A stretch of 64,000 nucleotides of DNA, from assembly GCA_948435375.1 (NCBI GenBank), contig CAOJGQ010000002.1:1-64000 (forward strand), written 5' to 3'. Positions 44,501-52,531 of this stretch are shown piece by piece; position 1 is the first letter of the stretch; every line of letters begins with the position of its first letter. The position numbers and the translations under genes were made by a program. The DNA comes from an uncultured Candidatus Saccharibacteria bacterium (lineage in GTDB: Bacteria > Patescibacteriota > Saccharimonadia > Saccharimonadales > Saccharimonadaceae). The notes under the pieces are model-generated. The model saw nothing but the letters and a program-made list of their open reading frames with translations. It did not search any database and was not told where the DNA came from.

Positions 44501-45449
44501 CGAAACGTCCACCAGGCAAAGCGATCATTGGACGCAGATCGGGTGGGATCACGGGCACGACAGTCATGATTAAGTCAAGCGGCTTAATACCAGCGGCTTC
44601 CATACCTTCGAGCACTTTGAGTCGCTTCATGATTCGCTTCTGCTTTTGACCTTTGGTCTCTTCGACTTCGGCGCGCAGTTCGTCAATCATTGACTTAAGA
44701 TCGATTTCATCGAGGAGCTGTTTGATTGCCGTAGCGCCCATTTCAACTTCAATCAATTCGTCATAATCATCAGGCAAGTTGCGGTACGCTGATTCACTGA
44801 TTACTGCACCTTTTTGCAGACTACCAAGGGCATTTTTGCGCATCAGGTAATCCGCTTCGAGCTCTTCGAGTTCTTTAGCCTGCTGGTCAGCCAGAGCTTT
44901 AGCGTTGGCGTTTTTATCCTCGGCCATTTTTTCGTAGCGCAGGTGAATTGCTTCACGCGCTGCAACCGTATTAGCTTCAAGATCATCCAAACGCTTGGCA
45001 ATTTCCTCATCTTTAGCGTCAACGATAAGGTATGAGGCAAAATAAACCACTTTCTCAATATTTTTCACGGTCAAGTTAAGCAAGACACTAAGCGCGCTTG
45101 GTGTGCCGCGCATGAACCAGATGTGAGCAACTGGTGCGGCAAGTGTGATATGGCCCATACGCTCACGGCGAGAAATACTCTTAGTGACGAGATTCCCTTC
45201 CTTGTCGACCGCGGCCTCGCGCGAACGCACGCCTTTAAGCTTTGAATCGTGCGGGTTAATATCCTTGACCGGGCCGAAGATTCGTTCGCAGAACAAACCA
45301 TCGCGTTCCGGTTTTTGGGTGCGATAGTTAATGGTTTCTGGCTTCAAAACTTCGCCGTAGCTCCAGCCTAGGATGTCTTCCTTGCTGGCAACGCTCAAAC
45401 GAATTGAGTCAAAATCGTTGGCGCTGATATAATTATCCATCCAAGCCAT
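41583..45449 (-). CDS. rpoC: RNA polymerase beta' subunit, lacking cysteines at both zinc sites
   Basis: Catalytic subunit; the metal-binding loop NADYDGDQMAVHLPLS is intact, as are GVIAAQSLGEPGTQLT and the bridge-helix region. The N-terminal zinc ribbon, normally CxCGKYKR and CDRCG, reads DINPHDSKLKGVRSREAAVD here, with no cysteine. The second site, normally C plus CxxxxxxCxxC, reads SVLTTTAVSGVPRKSYGVDM, also without cysteine. The start at 45449 (MAWMDNYISAND) follows the rpoB stop by one base, with GAGGAG upstream; a longer frame from 45467 has no support. About 1288 residues. Confidence 0.97.
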   Translation of the reverse strand: MAWMDNYISANDFDSIRLSVASKEDILGWSYGEVLKPETINYRTQKPERDGLFCERIFGPVKDINPHDSKLKGVRSREAAVDKEGNLVTKSISRRERMGHITLAAPVAHIWFMRGTPSALSVLLNLTVKNIEKVVYFASYLIVDAKDEEIAKRLDDLEANTVAAREAIHLRYEKMAEDKNANAKALADQQAKELEELEADYLMRKNALGSLQKGAVISESAYRNLPDDYDELIEVEMGATAIKQLLDEIDLKSMIDELRAEVEETKGQKQKRIMKRLKVLEGMEAAGIKPLDLIMTVVPVIPPDLRPMIALPGGRFATSDLNDLYRRVINRNNRLRKLIELNAPAVIRHNEMRMLQEAVDALIDNSAVHGSRSASAQNGRRKLKSISDLLKGKQGRFRQNLLGKRVDYSGRSVIVVGPELKLNECGLPKQMALELFKPFVISWLMTNEHAANIRTATRMIDAGEAVVWDGLDECIKGKYVLLNRAPSLHRLSVQAFQPKLIDGKAIQLHPLVASGFNADYDGDQMAVHLPLSDAAQAEARELMSAGKNLLKPADGAPVLAIYQDVVLGIYYLTYDKPGADTEEVKPFSSIYEAEMAYDQGLITLQTPIRVFAKKEIRNTTLGRAIFNEVLPKEYAYDNSVQTSKQLKHVMAEIFDQYGAETMVKTADAVKNLAFEYETIASVSTAKDDYPTYSEIDDFIAEGDAKTALIQEQFDQGLVTEEERYSLTVNNWRDIDKKISDFLKSKLASMDTDIAVMVNSGARGSISNIKLASAEIGIMVDINNNEIELPVKSSYKKGLNTLESFIATRGARQGQVSTALRTADSGYLTRRLVDVAQDVFTTDEAAEDPGFEVFRKESEYTGIGFAARIAGRYTAAPVPGYVDADQLISQEIADQIERDEKIESVKIQSVLTTTAVSGVPRKSYGVDMSTRVLVESHQPVGVIAAQSLGEPGTQLTLDTKHGSGVAGSGAIARGLPRVEELLEARAPKGQAYVTPVSGRVEVWEDNSKYVVQITPDSGDTTRMELGGRTARVRDGASVKTGDVLADKGEGKEPLIAMTDGIAELVEDAIVIVAEAGAAVKVEIPNEAELLVKSGDMLEAGDRLTTGSLNLQDLLKYKGADETARYIMNDVIAVYAAQGHEISAKHLEIIVRQMFSRVMIDEAGDSSFVSGDIVSRAAIVAENKRLEATGKEPATYENLLLGITKVSIWSDSFLSAASFQDTTRVLINAAINGRVDHLNGLKENVIIGRKIPVGTGVKPLALTDAEEEEIADETIDMTADMPSAADVAEL

Positions 45450-45450
45450 T

Positions 45451-48400
45451 TTACAACTCCTCTCCAAGACCTGCTAGGTCTGAGTCATTATCACCATGCT
45501 CATCTCCTAGACCTTCGGCCTCTGTTACTTCTATTCCCTCATCATCCATCATTTCCTTGACTTCCTCGTCATCAAGGTCGACAAGCGTTTCAACCATGTC
45601 TTGGTGACCATGCTTGGCGTAAATTAAGCGATCATCTTGCGAGCGCTCAATTTCGCGCGAGGTCTTCTCAATTACTTCACTAGCGTCAGCTGATTCACCG
45701 TGGTCCAACAGGTCGACTTTTAGACCCAAACCTTGGAATTCTTTGACCAAGACGTTGAAACCTTCTGGCAGTTTCGGACCTTCGATTGGTTCGTGTTTAA
45801 TGATCGATTCGTAGGCTTTGGCGCGACCATAAACGTCGTCAGATTTAATGGTGAGCATTTCCTGCAAAGCGGTAGCAGCACCATAAGCTTCAAGTGCCCA
45901 AACCTCCATTTCCCCGAAGCGCTGACCACCATTCTGAGCTTTACCGCCGAGCGGCTGCTGAGTAACGGCAGTGTATGGACCGGTCGAACGGGCATGGATT
46001 TTGTCCTCGACCATGTGGTGAAGTTTAAGCATATGCATGACGCCGACACTGGTGCGTTCGTTAAATGGTTCACCGGTCAAGCCATCATAGAGCTGGACGC
46101 GGCCATCGCGAGCAAAGCCAGCTTTCTCGAGCTGCTCGGAAATAACTTCGTCCGGTACGCCGTTGAAAGACGGGGTAGCAACTTTATAACCGAGCGCACG
46201 CGCTGCCATACCGAGGTGGATTTCGAACAGCTGACCGAGGTTCATGCGGCTCGGCACGCCCATCGGGCTAAGCAAAACATCAATCGGCGTACCGTCTTCC
46301 ATGTACGGCATATCCTCGACTGGCAAAATGCGCGAAACCACACCTTTGTTACCGTGACGACCGGCAATTTTGTCGCCGACGCTAATCTTGCGCATTTCAG
46401 CAACGTAGATTTTGATTTGCATAAGAACGCCAGCTTTAAGCTCGTGCCCTTGTTCGCGGGTGTAGACGCGTACGCCGACGACCTTGCCAGTACTAGAGCC
46501 GTTCATACGGACCGAAGTGTCGCGGACATCTTTAGCTTTTTCGCCAAAGATAGCTCGGAGCAAGCGCTCCTCAGAGCTGAGCTCCTGTTCACCTTTTGGT
46601 GTGATCTTACCCACCAAGATATCGCCAGGTTGAACCTCAGAGCCAACTACCACAATACCGTCTTCGCCAAGGTGGCGCAGGCTTTTCTCCGGAACATTAG
46701 GGATGTCGCGGGTCACCTGCTCCGGACCAAGCTTAGTTTCGCGCACTTCAACGTCGAAATCTTTAATATTAATACTAGTTAGCTTATCGTCTTCAACTAG
46801 GCGCGAAGAAATGACGATTGCGTCGTCCATGTTGTAACCGCGCCAAGGCATAAAGGCGACTAGAAGGTCTTTACCAAGCGCTAGTTCGCCATCAGTGACT
46901 GAAGCGCCTTCGACTAAAATATCGCCTTTTTTGACCTTTTGACCACGTACAACCTTAATGCGCTGGTTATAACAACGGTCGTCGTTGGTCTTTTCAAAAT
47001 GCTCGAGCGGATATTCTTTTTCGCTATCTTTATATTTCACAATTACACTGACGCCATCGGCTTTCTGGACTTCGCCATCTGCCTCGGCGACTACGACCTG
47101 AGAAGTATTCATTGCGACGGCATGTTCGATACCGGTACCAACTGTGGCGGCATCAGTTTTGAGCAGCGGCACCGCCTGTTTTTGCATAGCGCAGGCCATA
47201 AGCGAGCGGTCAACACGGTTCTTCTCGACGAACGGAATAAGACTGGCTGAGGTACCAAGAATTTCCTTATGCGCGGCGTCGACGTGAGTGACAAGATTCG
47301 AAGCCACCTGGCTCGGGCGACCCTTAATACGAGCAGAAACCCACTCCTCGACAAATTCGCCTTTTTCGTTCAACTTAGCCGAAGCGTCAGCGATGATCAT
47401 ATCATCTTCACTGGCAGCGTCAACATAAATTACTTCGTTAGTGACTTTGCCATCTTTAACAACGCGATATGGTGCTTCGATAAAGCCATATTCGTTGATT
47501 CGAGCATAAGTAGCAAGGTTCAACACGAGGCCAACGTTGCCACCTTCCGGCGTTTCCACGGTACAGATACGACCGTAATGGGTCGGGTGAGCGTCACGCA
47601 CGTCATAGCCAGCACGTTCACGGGTCAAACCGCCGGGACCCATACTAGACAGACGGCGTTTGTGTGCTAGTTCGGAATAGCCGTTCACTTCGTCCATGAG
47701 CTGTGAAAGCTGTGAGCTGGAGAAGAATTCCTTCACGGCGGCGACCACGGGACGCGAGTTCAAAAGTTGCGACGGAGTAACATCTTCGGGTGAAACCATC
47801 GACATGCGGTCAAGAATATTGCGTTGCAGGCGCAGCATACCAAGGCGGAATTGGCGCTGGACCAACTCACCGACCAGTTTCACGCGACGATTCGACAGCG
47901 AGTCAATGTCATCGGCCGGTTCCTGAGTATTATTAAGGCGGATGATTTCGCTGATAATCGCGACTAAATCCTTCATCTGCAAAGTGCGGTGCGCAGCATC
48001 ATTCGGCGTATCAAAACCGAGGCGACGGTTAAGCTTGAAACGACCAACGCGCGAATAATCGTAGCGTCGATAATCGAAGAATGCACGCTCAATCATCGAT
48101 TTAGCGTTATCGACCGTCGCGAGATCCCCTGGACGTAGACGTCGATAGACCTCGAGCAAAGCAGCAGACTGGCTAGTCGTGGTGTCTTTGTCGAGTGTGG
48201 CGTTAATATAGCTAATTGCACCATTGTCAACTTCAGCAAAATGTGCGCGAATTTCGTCATCTTTGGCTACGCCAAGCGCTCGCAAAAAGGTGGTGACCGG
48301 AATTTTGCGCCGGCGGTCAATTTTAACATTGATACAGCCGCTAGTAGTAGTCTCAAATTCGAGCCAAGCTCCGCGGCCAGGAATCACCTTGGCACCATAA

Positions 48401-48858
48401 TAGCGGTGGCCGGCCACTTCATCGGCGGTGAAGAAAACACCAGCCGAACGGATAAGCTGCGAAACGACGACGCGCTCGGTGCCATTGATAATAAAGGTGG
48501 CACGGTCGGTCATCCAAGGATAATCGCCAAAATAAATGTCCTGCTCCTTGACTTCGCCGGTGACCTTGTTGGTTAGCTCAACTTGGACGTGAAGCGGGGC
48601 GGCATAGGTCGAAAGATTGTATTTTGCGGTCTTTTCGTCCTCAGCTGGAGTCTTGAAATAATAATCCTTGAAGCGCATCGACAACTTTTGACCAGTATAG
48701 TCGTCGATCGGGTTTAGTTCGTTGAACACTTCACGCAGGCCCGAACGCACAAAATCTTCCCAGCTATCTTTCTGGTGTGCGATGAGGTCGGGGATTGGAA
48801 GCGCTTGGTCGCCTTCAGTGAAAAAGACGCGACCCTGAGATTTGGTTGCTTTGCTCAC
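45451..48858 (-). CDS. rpoB: RNA polymerase beta subunit
   Basis: Landmarks are the rifampicin region (SSQLSQLMDEVNGYSELAHK then RRLSSMGPGGLTRERAGYDV), the catalytic lysine region (GRHGNKGVVSRILPVEDMPY) and the C-terminal clamp segment (GGKAQNGGQRFGEMEVWALE). The likely start is GTG at 48858 (SKATKSQGRVFF), with GAGGAAA just upstream. A longer ATG frame to 48936 would add a hydrophobic, unconserved stretch that overlaps leader RNA. The final 40 residues are acidic (DDEEVKEMMDDEGIEVTEAE). It forms a tight operon with rpoC. Confidence 0.97.
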   Translation of the reverse strand: MSKATKSQGRVFFTEGDQALPIPDLIAHQKDSWEDFVRSGLREVFNELNPIDDYTGQKLSMRFKDYYFKTPAEDEKTAKYNLSTYAAPLHVQVELTNKVTGEVKEQDIYFGDYPWMTDRATFIINGTERVVVSQLIRSAGVFFTADEVAGHRYYGAKVIPGRGAWLEFETTTSGCINVKIDRRRKIPVTTFLRALGVAKDDEIRAHFAEVDNGAISYINATLDKDTTTSQSAALLEVYRRLRPGDLATVDNAKSMIERAFFDYRRYDYSRVGRFKLNRRLGFDTPNDAAHRTLQMKDLVAIISEIIRLNNTQEPADDIDSLSNRRVKLVGELVQRQFRLGMLRLQRNILDRMSMVSPEDVTPSQLLNSRPVVAAVKEFFSSSQLSQLMDEVNGYSELAHKRRLSSMGPGGLTRERAGYDVRDAHPTHYGRICTVETPEGGNVGLVLNLATYARINEYGFIEAPYRVVKDGKVTNEVIYVDAASEDDMIIADASAKLNEKGEFVEEWVSARIKGRPSQVASNLVTHVDAAHKEILGTSASLIPFVEKNRVDRSLMACAMQKQAVPLLKTDAATVGTGIEHAVAMNTSQVVVAEADGEVQKADGVSVIVKYKDSEKEYPLEHFEKTNDDRCYNQRIKVVRGQKVKKGDILVEGASVTDGELALGKDLLVAFMPWRGYNMDDAIVISSRLVEDDKLTSINIKDFDVEVRETKLGPEQVTRDIPNVPEKSLRHLGEDGIVVVGSEVQPGDILVGKITPKGEQELSSEERLLRAIFGEKAKDVRDTSVRMNGSSTGKVVGVRVYTREQGHELKAGVLMQIKIYVAEMRKISVGDKIAGRHGNKGVVSRILPVEDMPYMEDGTPIDVLLSPMGVPSRMNLGQLFEIHLGMAARALGYKVATPSFNGVPDEVISEQLEKAGFARDGRVQLYDGLTGEPFNERTSVGVMHMLKLHHMVEDKIHARSTGPYTAVTQQPLGGKAQNGGQRFGEMEVWALEAYGAATALQEMLTIKSDDVYGRAKAYESIIKHEPIEGPKLPEGFNVLVKEFQGLGLKVDLLDHGESADASEVIEKTSREIERSQDDRLIYAKHGHQDMVETLVDLDDEEVKEMMDDEGIEVTEAEGLGDEHGDNDSDLAGLGEEL

Positions 48859-48980
48859 AGTTTCCTCACTTTTAGTGTTAATAATCTTTGCAGCGCCGAA
48901 GATTACTGTGATGCTGAGCGCCCCGAAAGTCGCCATCTCTGGGGCCTACAAAAAACACCACACACTACTTCTTATCAAGA

Positions 48981-49009
48981 ATTATAGCGGATTATGTCCA
49001 GAAAAACAA
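48981..49009 (-). promoter_or_regulatory. rpoB promoter
   Basis: TTGTTT (49004-49009), 17 bases, TATAAT (48981-48986). It gives a leader of about 115 bases before the GTG, containing a GCCCC/CGGGGC hairpin. Confidence 0.55.
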
Positions 49010-49021
49010 GGGGAAAATCTA

Positions 49022-49050
49022 TTGACTTTTTTAATGAAGTGTGCTATAAT
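49022..49050 (+). promoter_or_regulatory. Promoter of the gene at 49122
   Basis: TTGACT, 17 bases, TATAAT with extended TGC and a GGAAGTAGG initiation sequence. Confidence 0.7.
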
Positions 49051-49121
49051 GGAAGTAGGATACCTATTCGGTGTCTTGTATTCCCATATTTAGTAAAAAA
49101 TAGAAGAAAGGGGGCTTTAAT

Positions 49122-49778
49122 ATGGGAAAGGGGAAATTTTTAACAGAGGTAGGGCTCGAAATACGGGACCTCAAGATTATAGGTGGCTATTCGATGCTGT
49201 CGGACGGGCTGTCGGTCGCCGAGTGCACAAGCGAGAACGGCACCGTCTTCTCAAGTGGAGACTGGAAGGTGACGCTAAACAGGGCGTCGACGGAGTGCGC
49301 AGGTGCACGCATCCGAGTAGTGAGCGAGACTTACCGACGCGGAATTAACGAGTATTTCGGCTGGCTGTTGCTCGGAACTCGCGAAGGGTGTAAGTCGACA
49401 AAGTTTATACCGAATACGCGTTTCGATCCGTCGTGTAGGTTCGACATCGTAGAAGATACGTTGCCGGATGGCGAGTACGACTTCGAGTTTAACGTGGCGG
49501 ACAGTCGCTACACCGTGCTGATTTCAGACGGTGACGTCGAGACTCACCAATATTATGGACTGACACATGAGCCAAGAATCCTTTATACTGTAGAGGATGC
49601 AACTTGGGTGACATATGTAACCTCGCACGGTAAATGCAACGTCCATGAAAGTACGCTGGTCACGGAGTTGGATCCGGCAGTGGTGCAGGAAGCGCTAGAT
49701 TTCTCTCTGGGAGAGCTGGGTGCGGTGGAATTGGTCGATCTGCTGGGACTTTGGTCTGACCTGCTCGAGTTGGATTAA
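49122..49778 (+). CDS. Unknown soluble protein, orphan
   Basis: 218 residues with no signal or membrane segment. A GGGGG ribosome-binding site and a strong -35/-10 promoter support expression. The N-terminal half alternates short beta-like stretches (GDWKVTLNRASTECAGARIR) with several cysteines, the middle is aromatic and acidic (DGEYDFEFNVADSRYTVLIS), and the end is a leucine-rich helix (LDFSLGELGAVELVDLLGLW). Codons look more GC-rich than in neighbouring genes, which could indicate transfer. No family recognised. A hairpin terminator follows. Confidence 0.75.
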   Translation: MGKGKFLTEVGLEIRDLKIIGGYSMLSDGLSVAECTSENGTVFSSGDWKVTLNRASTECAGARIRVVSETYRRGINEYFGWLLLGTREGCKSTKFIPNTRFDPSCRFDIVEDTLPDGEYDFEFNVADSRYTVLISDGDVETHQYYGLTHEPRILYTVEDATWVTYVTSHGKCNVHESTLVTELDPAVVQEALDFSLGELGAVELVDLLGLWSDLLELD

Positions 49779-49782
49779 ATAA

Positions 49783-49838
49783 CCGCCCCGTGACCCTGTT
49801 GGTAACTTATGACTATTTGGGCTTGCCTCTCGGGGCGG
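49783..49838 (+). terminator. Hairpin after the gene at 49122
   Basis: CCGCCCCG (49783-49790) pairs with CGGGGCGG (49831-49838); the T tail is weak. Confidence 0.5.
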
Positions 49839-49886
49839 GCCTCATAGTTTTAAGAATCGAACAGTTTTGAGATTTTGATTGACAAC

Positions 49887-49917
49887 GTAAAACTACCCCC
49901 ACATGAGGGTAGTTTAC
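49887..49917. other. Hairpin in a gene-free stretch
   Basis: GTAAAACTACCC and GGGTAGTTTAC form an 11-base stem. The stretch 49840-50338 has no supported gene. It holds this hairpin, the small RNA candidate at 50017-50114 with its promoter, two copies of TTACAACATTTTG (near 50200 and 50257), and a terminator at 50312-50331. Confidence 0.5.
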
Positions 49918-50016
49918 TCACTTAAGCAGGGCTGATTGCCCAACAAAACTTAGTACTCGTCTTTTTGTTTAGGCTTGGAAAAACTTGACATCTGCTTTGT
50001 TCAGGCTTGAAACACC

Positions 50017-50114
50017 AAAAAACCGCCCTCTCTCAACACCTGGGCAGTTTTTTGAACACATAAGCTCTCAACTTAATCGTTGGCCTCGCAGTTAGCCATA
50101 TGTTCTTTCGAACT
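50017..50114 (-). ncRNA. Candidate small RNA of about 98 bases
   Basis: A minus-strand promoter at 50121-50149 would start RNA near 50114. The RNA contains GTTC-GAAA-GAAC (a GNRA-capped hairpin) and can pair GAACA with TGTTC over the middle. It ends in the terminator formed by AAAAAACCGCCC and GGGCAGTTTTTT. A nine-codon frame (MANCEAND) is too short to be convincing. No known RNA family is recognised. Confidence 0.4.
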
Positions 50115-50120
50115 GTTCTT

Positions 50121-50149
50121 AGTATAGCGGACTAGCGCGTTTTCGGCAA
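50121..50149 (-). promoter_or_regulatory. Promoter of the small RNA candidate
   Basis: TTGCCG (50144-50149), 17 bases, TATACT (50121-50126). Confidence 0.45.
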
Positions 50150-50311
50150 GACTTTTTCGATTTTTCGCGTCTTTTTGTTGGCAAATTTTTATGTATTTTT
50201 TACAACATTTTGGCTTTTATATCTGTTATTTTAGTGGAAAAGTGTGTTGTGAAAATTACAACATTTTGTCGTGTGCGAGATCGACATCTAGAACTTCGAG
50301 CGTTGTAAAAT

Positions 50312-50331
50312 GGACGCCATGAAAGGCGTCC
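50312..50331 (-). terminator. Terminator of the gene at 50339
   Basis: GGACGCC/GGCGTCC, a perfect seven-base stem, followed by ATTTT on the minus strand. Confidence 0.7.
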
Positions 50332-50338
50332 GAGAAAA

Positions 50339-50635
50339 TCAATGATAGAGGTTTGAACCGCCGATTTTGCACTTTAGTAAACGCCGAGTGCATTCTTGGT
50401 AGCCTGGTAGCTTATGCTCGTACTGACTATAAAAGCCCAGTTTTTCGGTAATTTCATCGTGGTTGAGATCTGGATCTCCTTTGATTTCCCGCCAGCTTAT
50501 CGCATGGCCAAGCGAGTTCGATTTCTTGACCAGCAGCTCCAGCCACTCCTTAGCGGTTCGGCTCGGGCAATTCTCCCTTATTACGCCCTTTTCAACTAGA
50601 CTTTTGAGCGGTTTTTTCTTATACATTGGTGGCAT
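50339..50635 (-). CDS. Small basic protein, unknown function
   Basis: 98 residues, start at 50635 behind AAGGGGG, with TGTTATAAT as -10 about 50 bases upstream and a terminator right after the stop. The protein is basic at both ends, has no membrane segment, and contains AKEWLELLVKKSNSLGHAIS followed by WREIKGDPDLNHDEITEKLG. This could be a helix-turn-helix or homing-endonuclease-associated repeat, but the match is weak. Three cysteines lie near the C-terminus. Function unknown. Confidence 0.65.
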   Translation of the reverse strand: MPPMYKKKPLKSLVEKGVIRENCPSRTAKEWLELLVKKSNSLGHAISWREIKGDPDLNHDEITEKLGFYSQYEHKLPGYQECTRRLLKCKIGGSNLYH

Positions 50636-50690
50636 TCTGATTCCCCCTTATTTTAATGTTCTCATTGATTTTGCACTATAATTATAACAT

Positions 50691-50725
50691 AAAAAAGGAA
50701 AGATGCACCACTCATTTTGTGATGC
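50691..50725 (-). terminator. Terminator of khpA
   Basis: GCATCAC pairs with GTGGTGC (one G-U pair); a T run follows on the minus strand. Confidence 0.65.
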
Positions 50726-50752
50726 ATTTTGGCTTCCTGATTTTCTGTTGGC

Positions 50753-51169
50753 CTAGATGTCGAGGTCGTCAAGATCAGCCAGTTCGGCGCGGGTTTTCTC
50801 AGCCCGCTCGTTTTCGCTTTCGCCACCATCGAGTGGAGCTTCTTGATTCTCTTCATCGGTGCGCAGCTCCCCGATAGCTTCGGCATCGGTACGAGTTTCG
50901 CGGGAATAATCCCCATCAATATCGTCGGTATTGACGACCTTGAGGTTGTAGCGAGCACCGTTTTTCGTACCAAGAACGCGGAGTAGGGTGCGAATGCTCT
51001 GAGCGGTAGCGCCACGCTTACCAATCACACGACCAACATCTTCTGGGTCGACGCTCAGGCTCAGCAAAACACCACGTTCGTCGATTTCACGGTCGACGAC
51101 GACTTTATCCGGGTTGTTGACAAGGGTTTTTACGATATATTCTACGAATTGTTGGTCGATAGTTGCCAT
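50753..51169 (-). CDS. khpA: KH-domain RNA-binding protein KhpA with acidic tail
   Basis: Residues 1-80 are a single KH domain with the GxxG loop in GRVIGKRGATAQSIRTLLR. KhpA/KhpB complexes affect cell division and small-RNA biology in Gram-positive bacteria. The remaining 58 residues form an acidic low-complexity tail (TDEENQEAPLDGGESENERA) absent from typical KhpA. It follows rpsP, the usual neighbour, but has its own promoter (TGTTATAAT near 51205). Cellular role inferred. Confidence 0.92.
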   Translation of the reverse strand: MATIDQQFVEYIVKTLVNNPDKVVVDREIDERGVLLSLSVDPEDVGRVIGKRGATAQSIRTLLRVLGTKNGARYNLKVVNTDDIDGDYSRETRTDAEAIGELRTDEENQEAPLDGGESENERAEKTRAELADLDDLDI

Positions 51170-51217
51170 AAGGTCTCCAGTTATTAGTTATGCTATGTTT
51201 ACATTATAACACAGGAC

Positions 51218-51272
51218 AAAAAAATGCCAAGAATTTTAGCCATGCAGGGCATTGGCCGACAACGCCCTGCAT
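51218..51272 (-). terminator. Terminator between rpsP and khpA
   Basis: ATGCAGGGC/GCCCTGCAT (nine bases) and an overlapping GCCAA/TTGGC stem lie before a seven-base T run on the minus strand. Confidence 0.5.
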
Positions 51273-51279
51273 TGGAGAA

Positions 51280-51663
51280 CTATTCTTTGGCGGTCTCTTC
51301 CGCGACTTCAGCTTCGGCAGCACCTTCGCTCTCGGCGACTGGTTCTTCTTTCGGCTGGTTTTTGCGCAGTTTGTCGGCGTGCTTAGCAGTTGCCTGCTTT
51401 TTGGTTGGTTCTTTGTACCAATCAGGAAGTTTAATCCCCTCAAGTTTCAAAATGCGCGCGACACGGCTGGAAGGCTGGGCGCCATTTTTGAGGTAAAATT
51501 CAATCTTTTCTTTGTCAAGCACAGTGGCTTTGGTGTGGGGGTTGTAGTTGCCGACCTCGGCTACAACACGACCCGAAAGAGGGTGGCGCTGCGCTTCTTG
51601 GACGACTATCCGGTACATCGGCAGATGTACGCGGCCATTACGCTGCATACGAATCGCTAGCAT
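51280..51663 (-). CDS. rpsP: 30S ribosomal protein bS16 with C-terminal tail
   Basis: The first 80 residues are bS16 (LAIRMQRNGRVHLPMYRIVV, LSGRVVAEVGNYNPHTK, GAQPSSRVARIL). The last 45 are a Lys/Ala/Glu-rich extension (KQATAKHADKLRKNQPKEEP and an acidic end) not present in standard bS16. AAGGAG precedes the ATG, and a strong promoter lies 80 bases upstream. Confidence 0.96.
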   Translation of the reverse strand: MLAIRMQRNGRVHLPMYRIVVQEAQRHPLSGRVVAEVGNYNPHTKATVLDKEKIEFYLKNGAQPSSRVARILKLEGIKLPDWYKEPTKKQATAKHADKLRKNQPKEEPVAESEGAAEAEVAEETAKE

Positions 51664-51742
51664 TTTTGCTCCTTAATTATTAGTTAAAATGATTATAACA
51701 AAGTTGAGTAGGTTTGTAAAGATAGAAATACTCTATCTTTCC

Positions 51743-51771
51743 ATTATAGCACACTTCGTTGAAAAAGTCAA
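51743..51771 (-). promoter_or_regulatory. rpsP promoter
   Basis: TTGACT (51766-51771), 17 bases, TATAAT (51743-51748), extended TGC and GGAAAGATAG. Confidence 0.7.
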
Positions 51772-51801
51772 TATTTACGCACTTGATTGTGGCTGATTGG
51801 G

Positions 51802-52524
51802 CTATTTTGTCCCGAGTCCGGCTTTGAGATAGCCTTTCACGGCTTCAGCAGCGGCTTTGCCTTCGGCCTCCTGCTTCGAATGGCCGACCCCCTCAGCTTT
51901 GAGCTGACCCGCAACGTAGACACCGACCGTGAAAACTTTATCGTGATCTGGGCCATCTTCGGCGAGAATTTTATAATTCGGGGTGGCGCCATCGTTGTGC
52001 TGGGCGAGTTCTTGGAGATAAGACTTCGGGTCGCGCCAAGAACCATCGGCGAGAATTTTGTCGATTTTGACCAAAATCCACTTCTGGATAAAAGCTTTAG
52101 CGGCGTCATAGCCTTGGTCGAGATAAATTGCACCGATGACCGCCTCGAAGCAGTCGGCTAGAATCGAAGCGTGGGCACGAGCGGAGCCGTGTTTTTCGCC
52201 CTTCGAGAGGCGAACTAGTGGTTCATAGCCCAAGGCTTCGCCGGATTCACCGATACTTTCGGTGCGTACTAAAGCCGAGCGCCAGGCGGTCATGATGCCT
52301 TCAGGTTCGTTATAATTACGATACAAAAAGTCTGAGCTGACAAGCTCAAGCACGGCGTCACCGAGGAATTCCAGGCGCTCATTATGTTCTTTGACGCTCT
52401 TTTTGTGCTCATTGACGTAGCTGCGATGAGTAAGCGCCGTGATTAAAAGGTCAATATCGTTAAATTCGAAACCGAGTTTTTCCTTGGCGAAATCTTGGTA
52501 GGCTTGTTTCTGATCTGGTGTCAT
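51802..52524 (-). CDS. rnc: Ribonuclease III
   Basis: Double-strand RNA endonuclease for rRNA and mRNA processing. The signature NERLEFLGDAVLELVSSDFL near residue 43 contains the catalytic acids, ADCFEAVIGAIYLDQG the second acidic pair, and the C-terminal domain (DPKSYLQELAQHNDGATPNY to EAEGKAAAEAV) is a dsRNA-binding domain. 240 residues. It lies seven bases after the Nudix gene, with AGGAG in the gap. Confidence 0.97.
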   Translation of the reverse strand: MTPDQKQAYQDFAKEKLGFEFNDIDLLITALTHRSYVNEHKKSVKEHNERLEFLGDAVLELVSSDFLYRNYNEPEGIMTAWRSALVRTESIGESGEALGYEPLVRLSKGEKHGSARAHASILADCFEAVIGAIYLDQGYDAAKAFIQKWILVKIDKILADGSWRDPKSYLQELAQHNDGATPNYKILAEDGPDHDKVFTVGVYVAGQLKAEGVGHSKQEAEGKAAAEAVKGYLKAGLGTK

Positions 52525-52531
52525 ATTTCTC

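Noticed and set aside
48859-48936. Longer ATG start for rpoB
   Set aside because: The added residues are unlike any RpoB N-terminus, and GAGGAAA positions the GTG at 48858.
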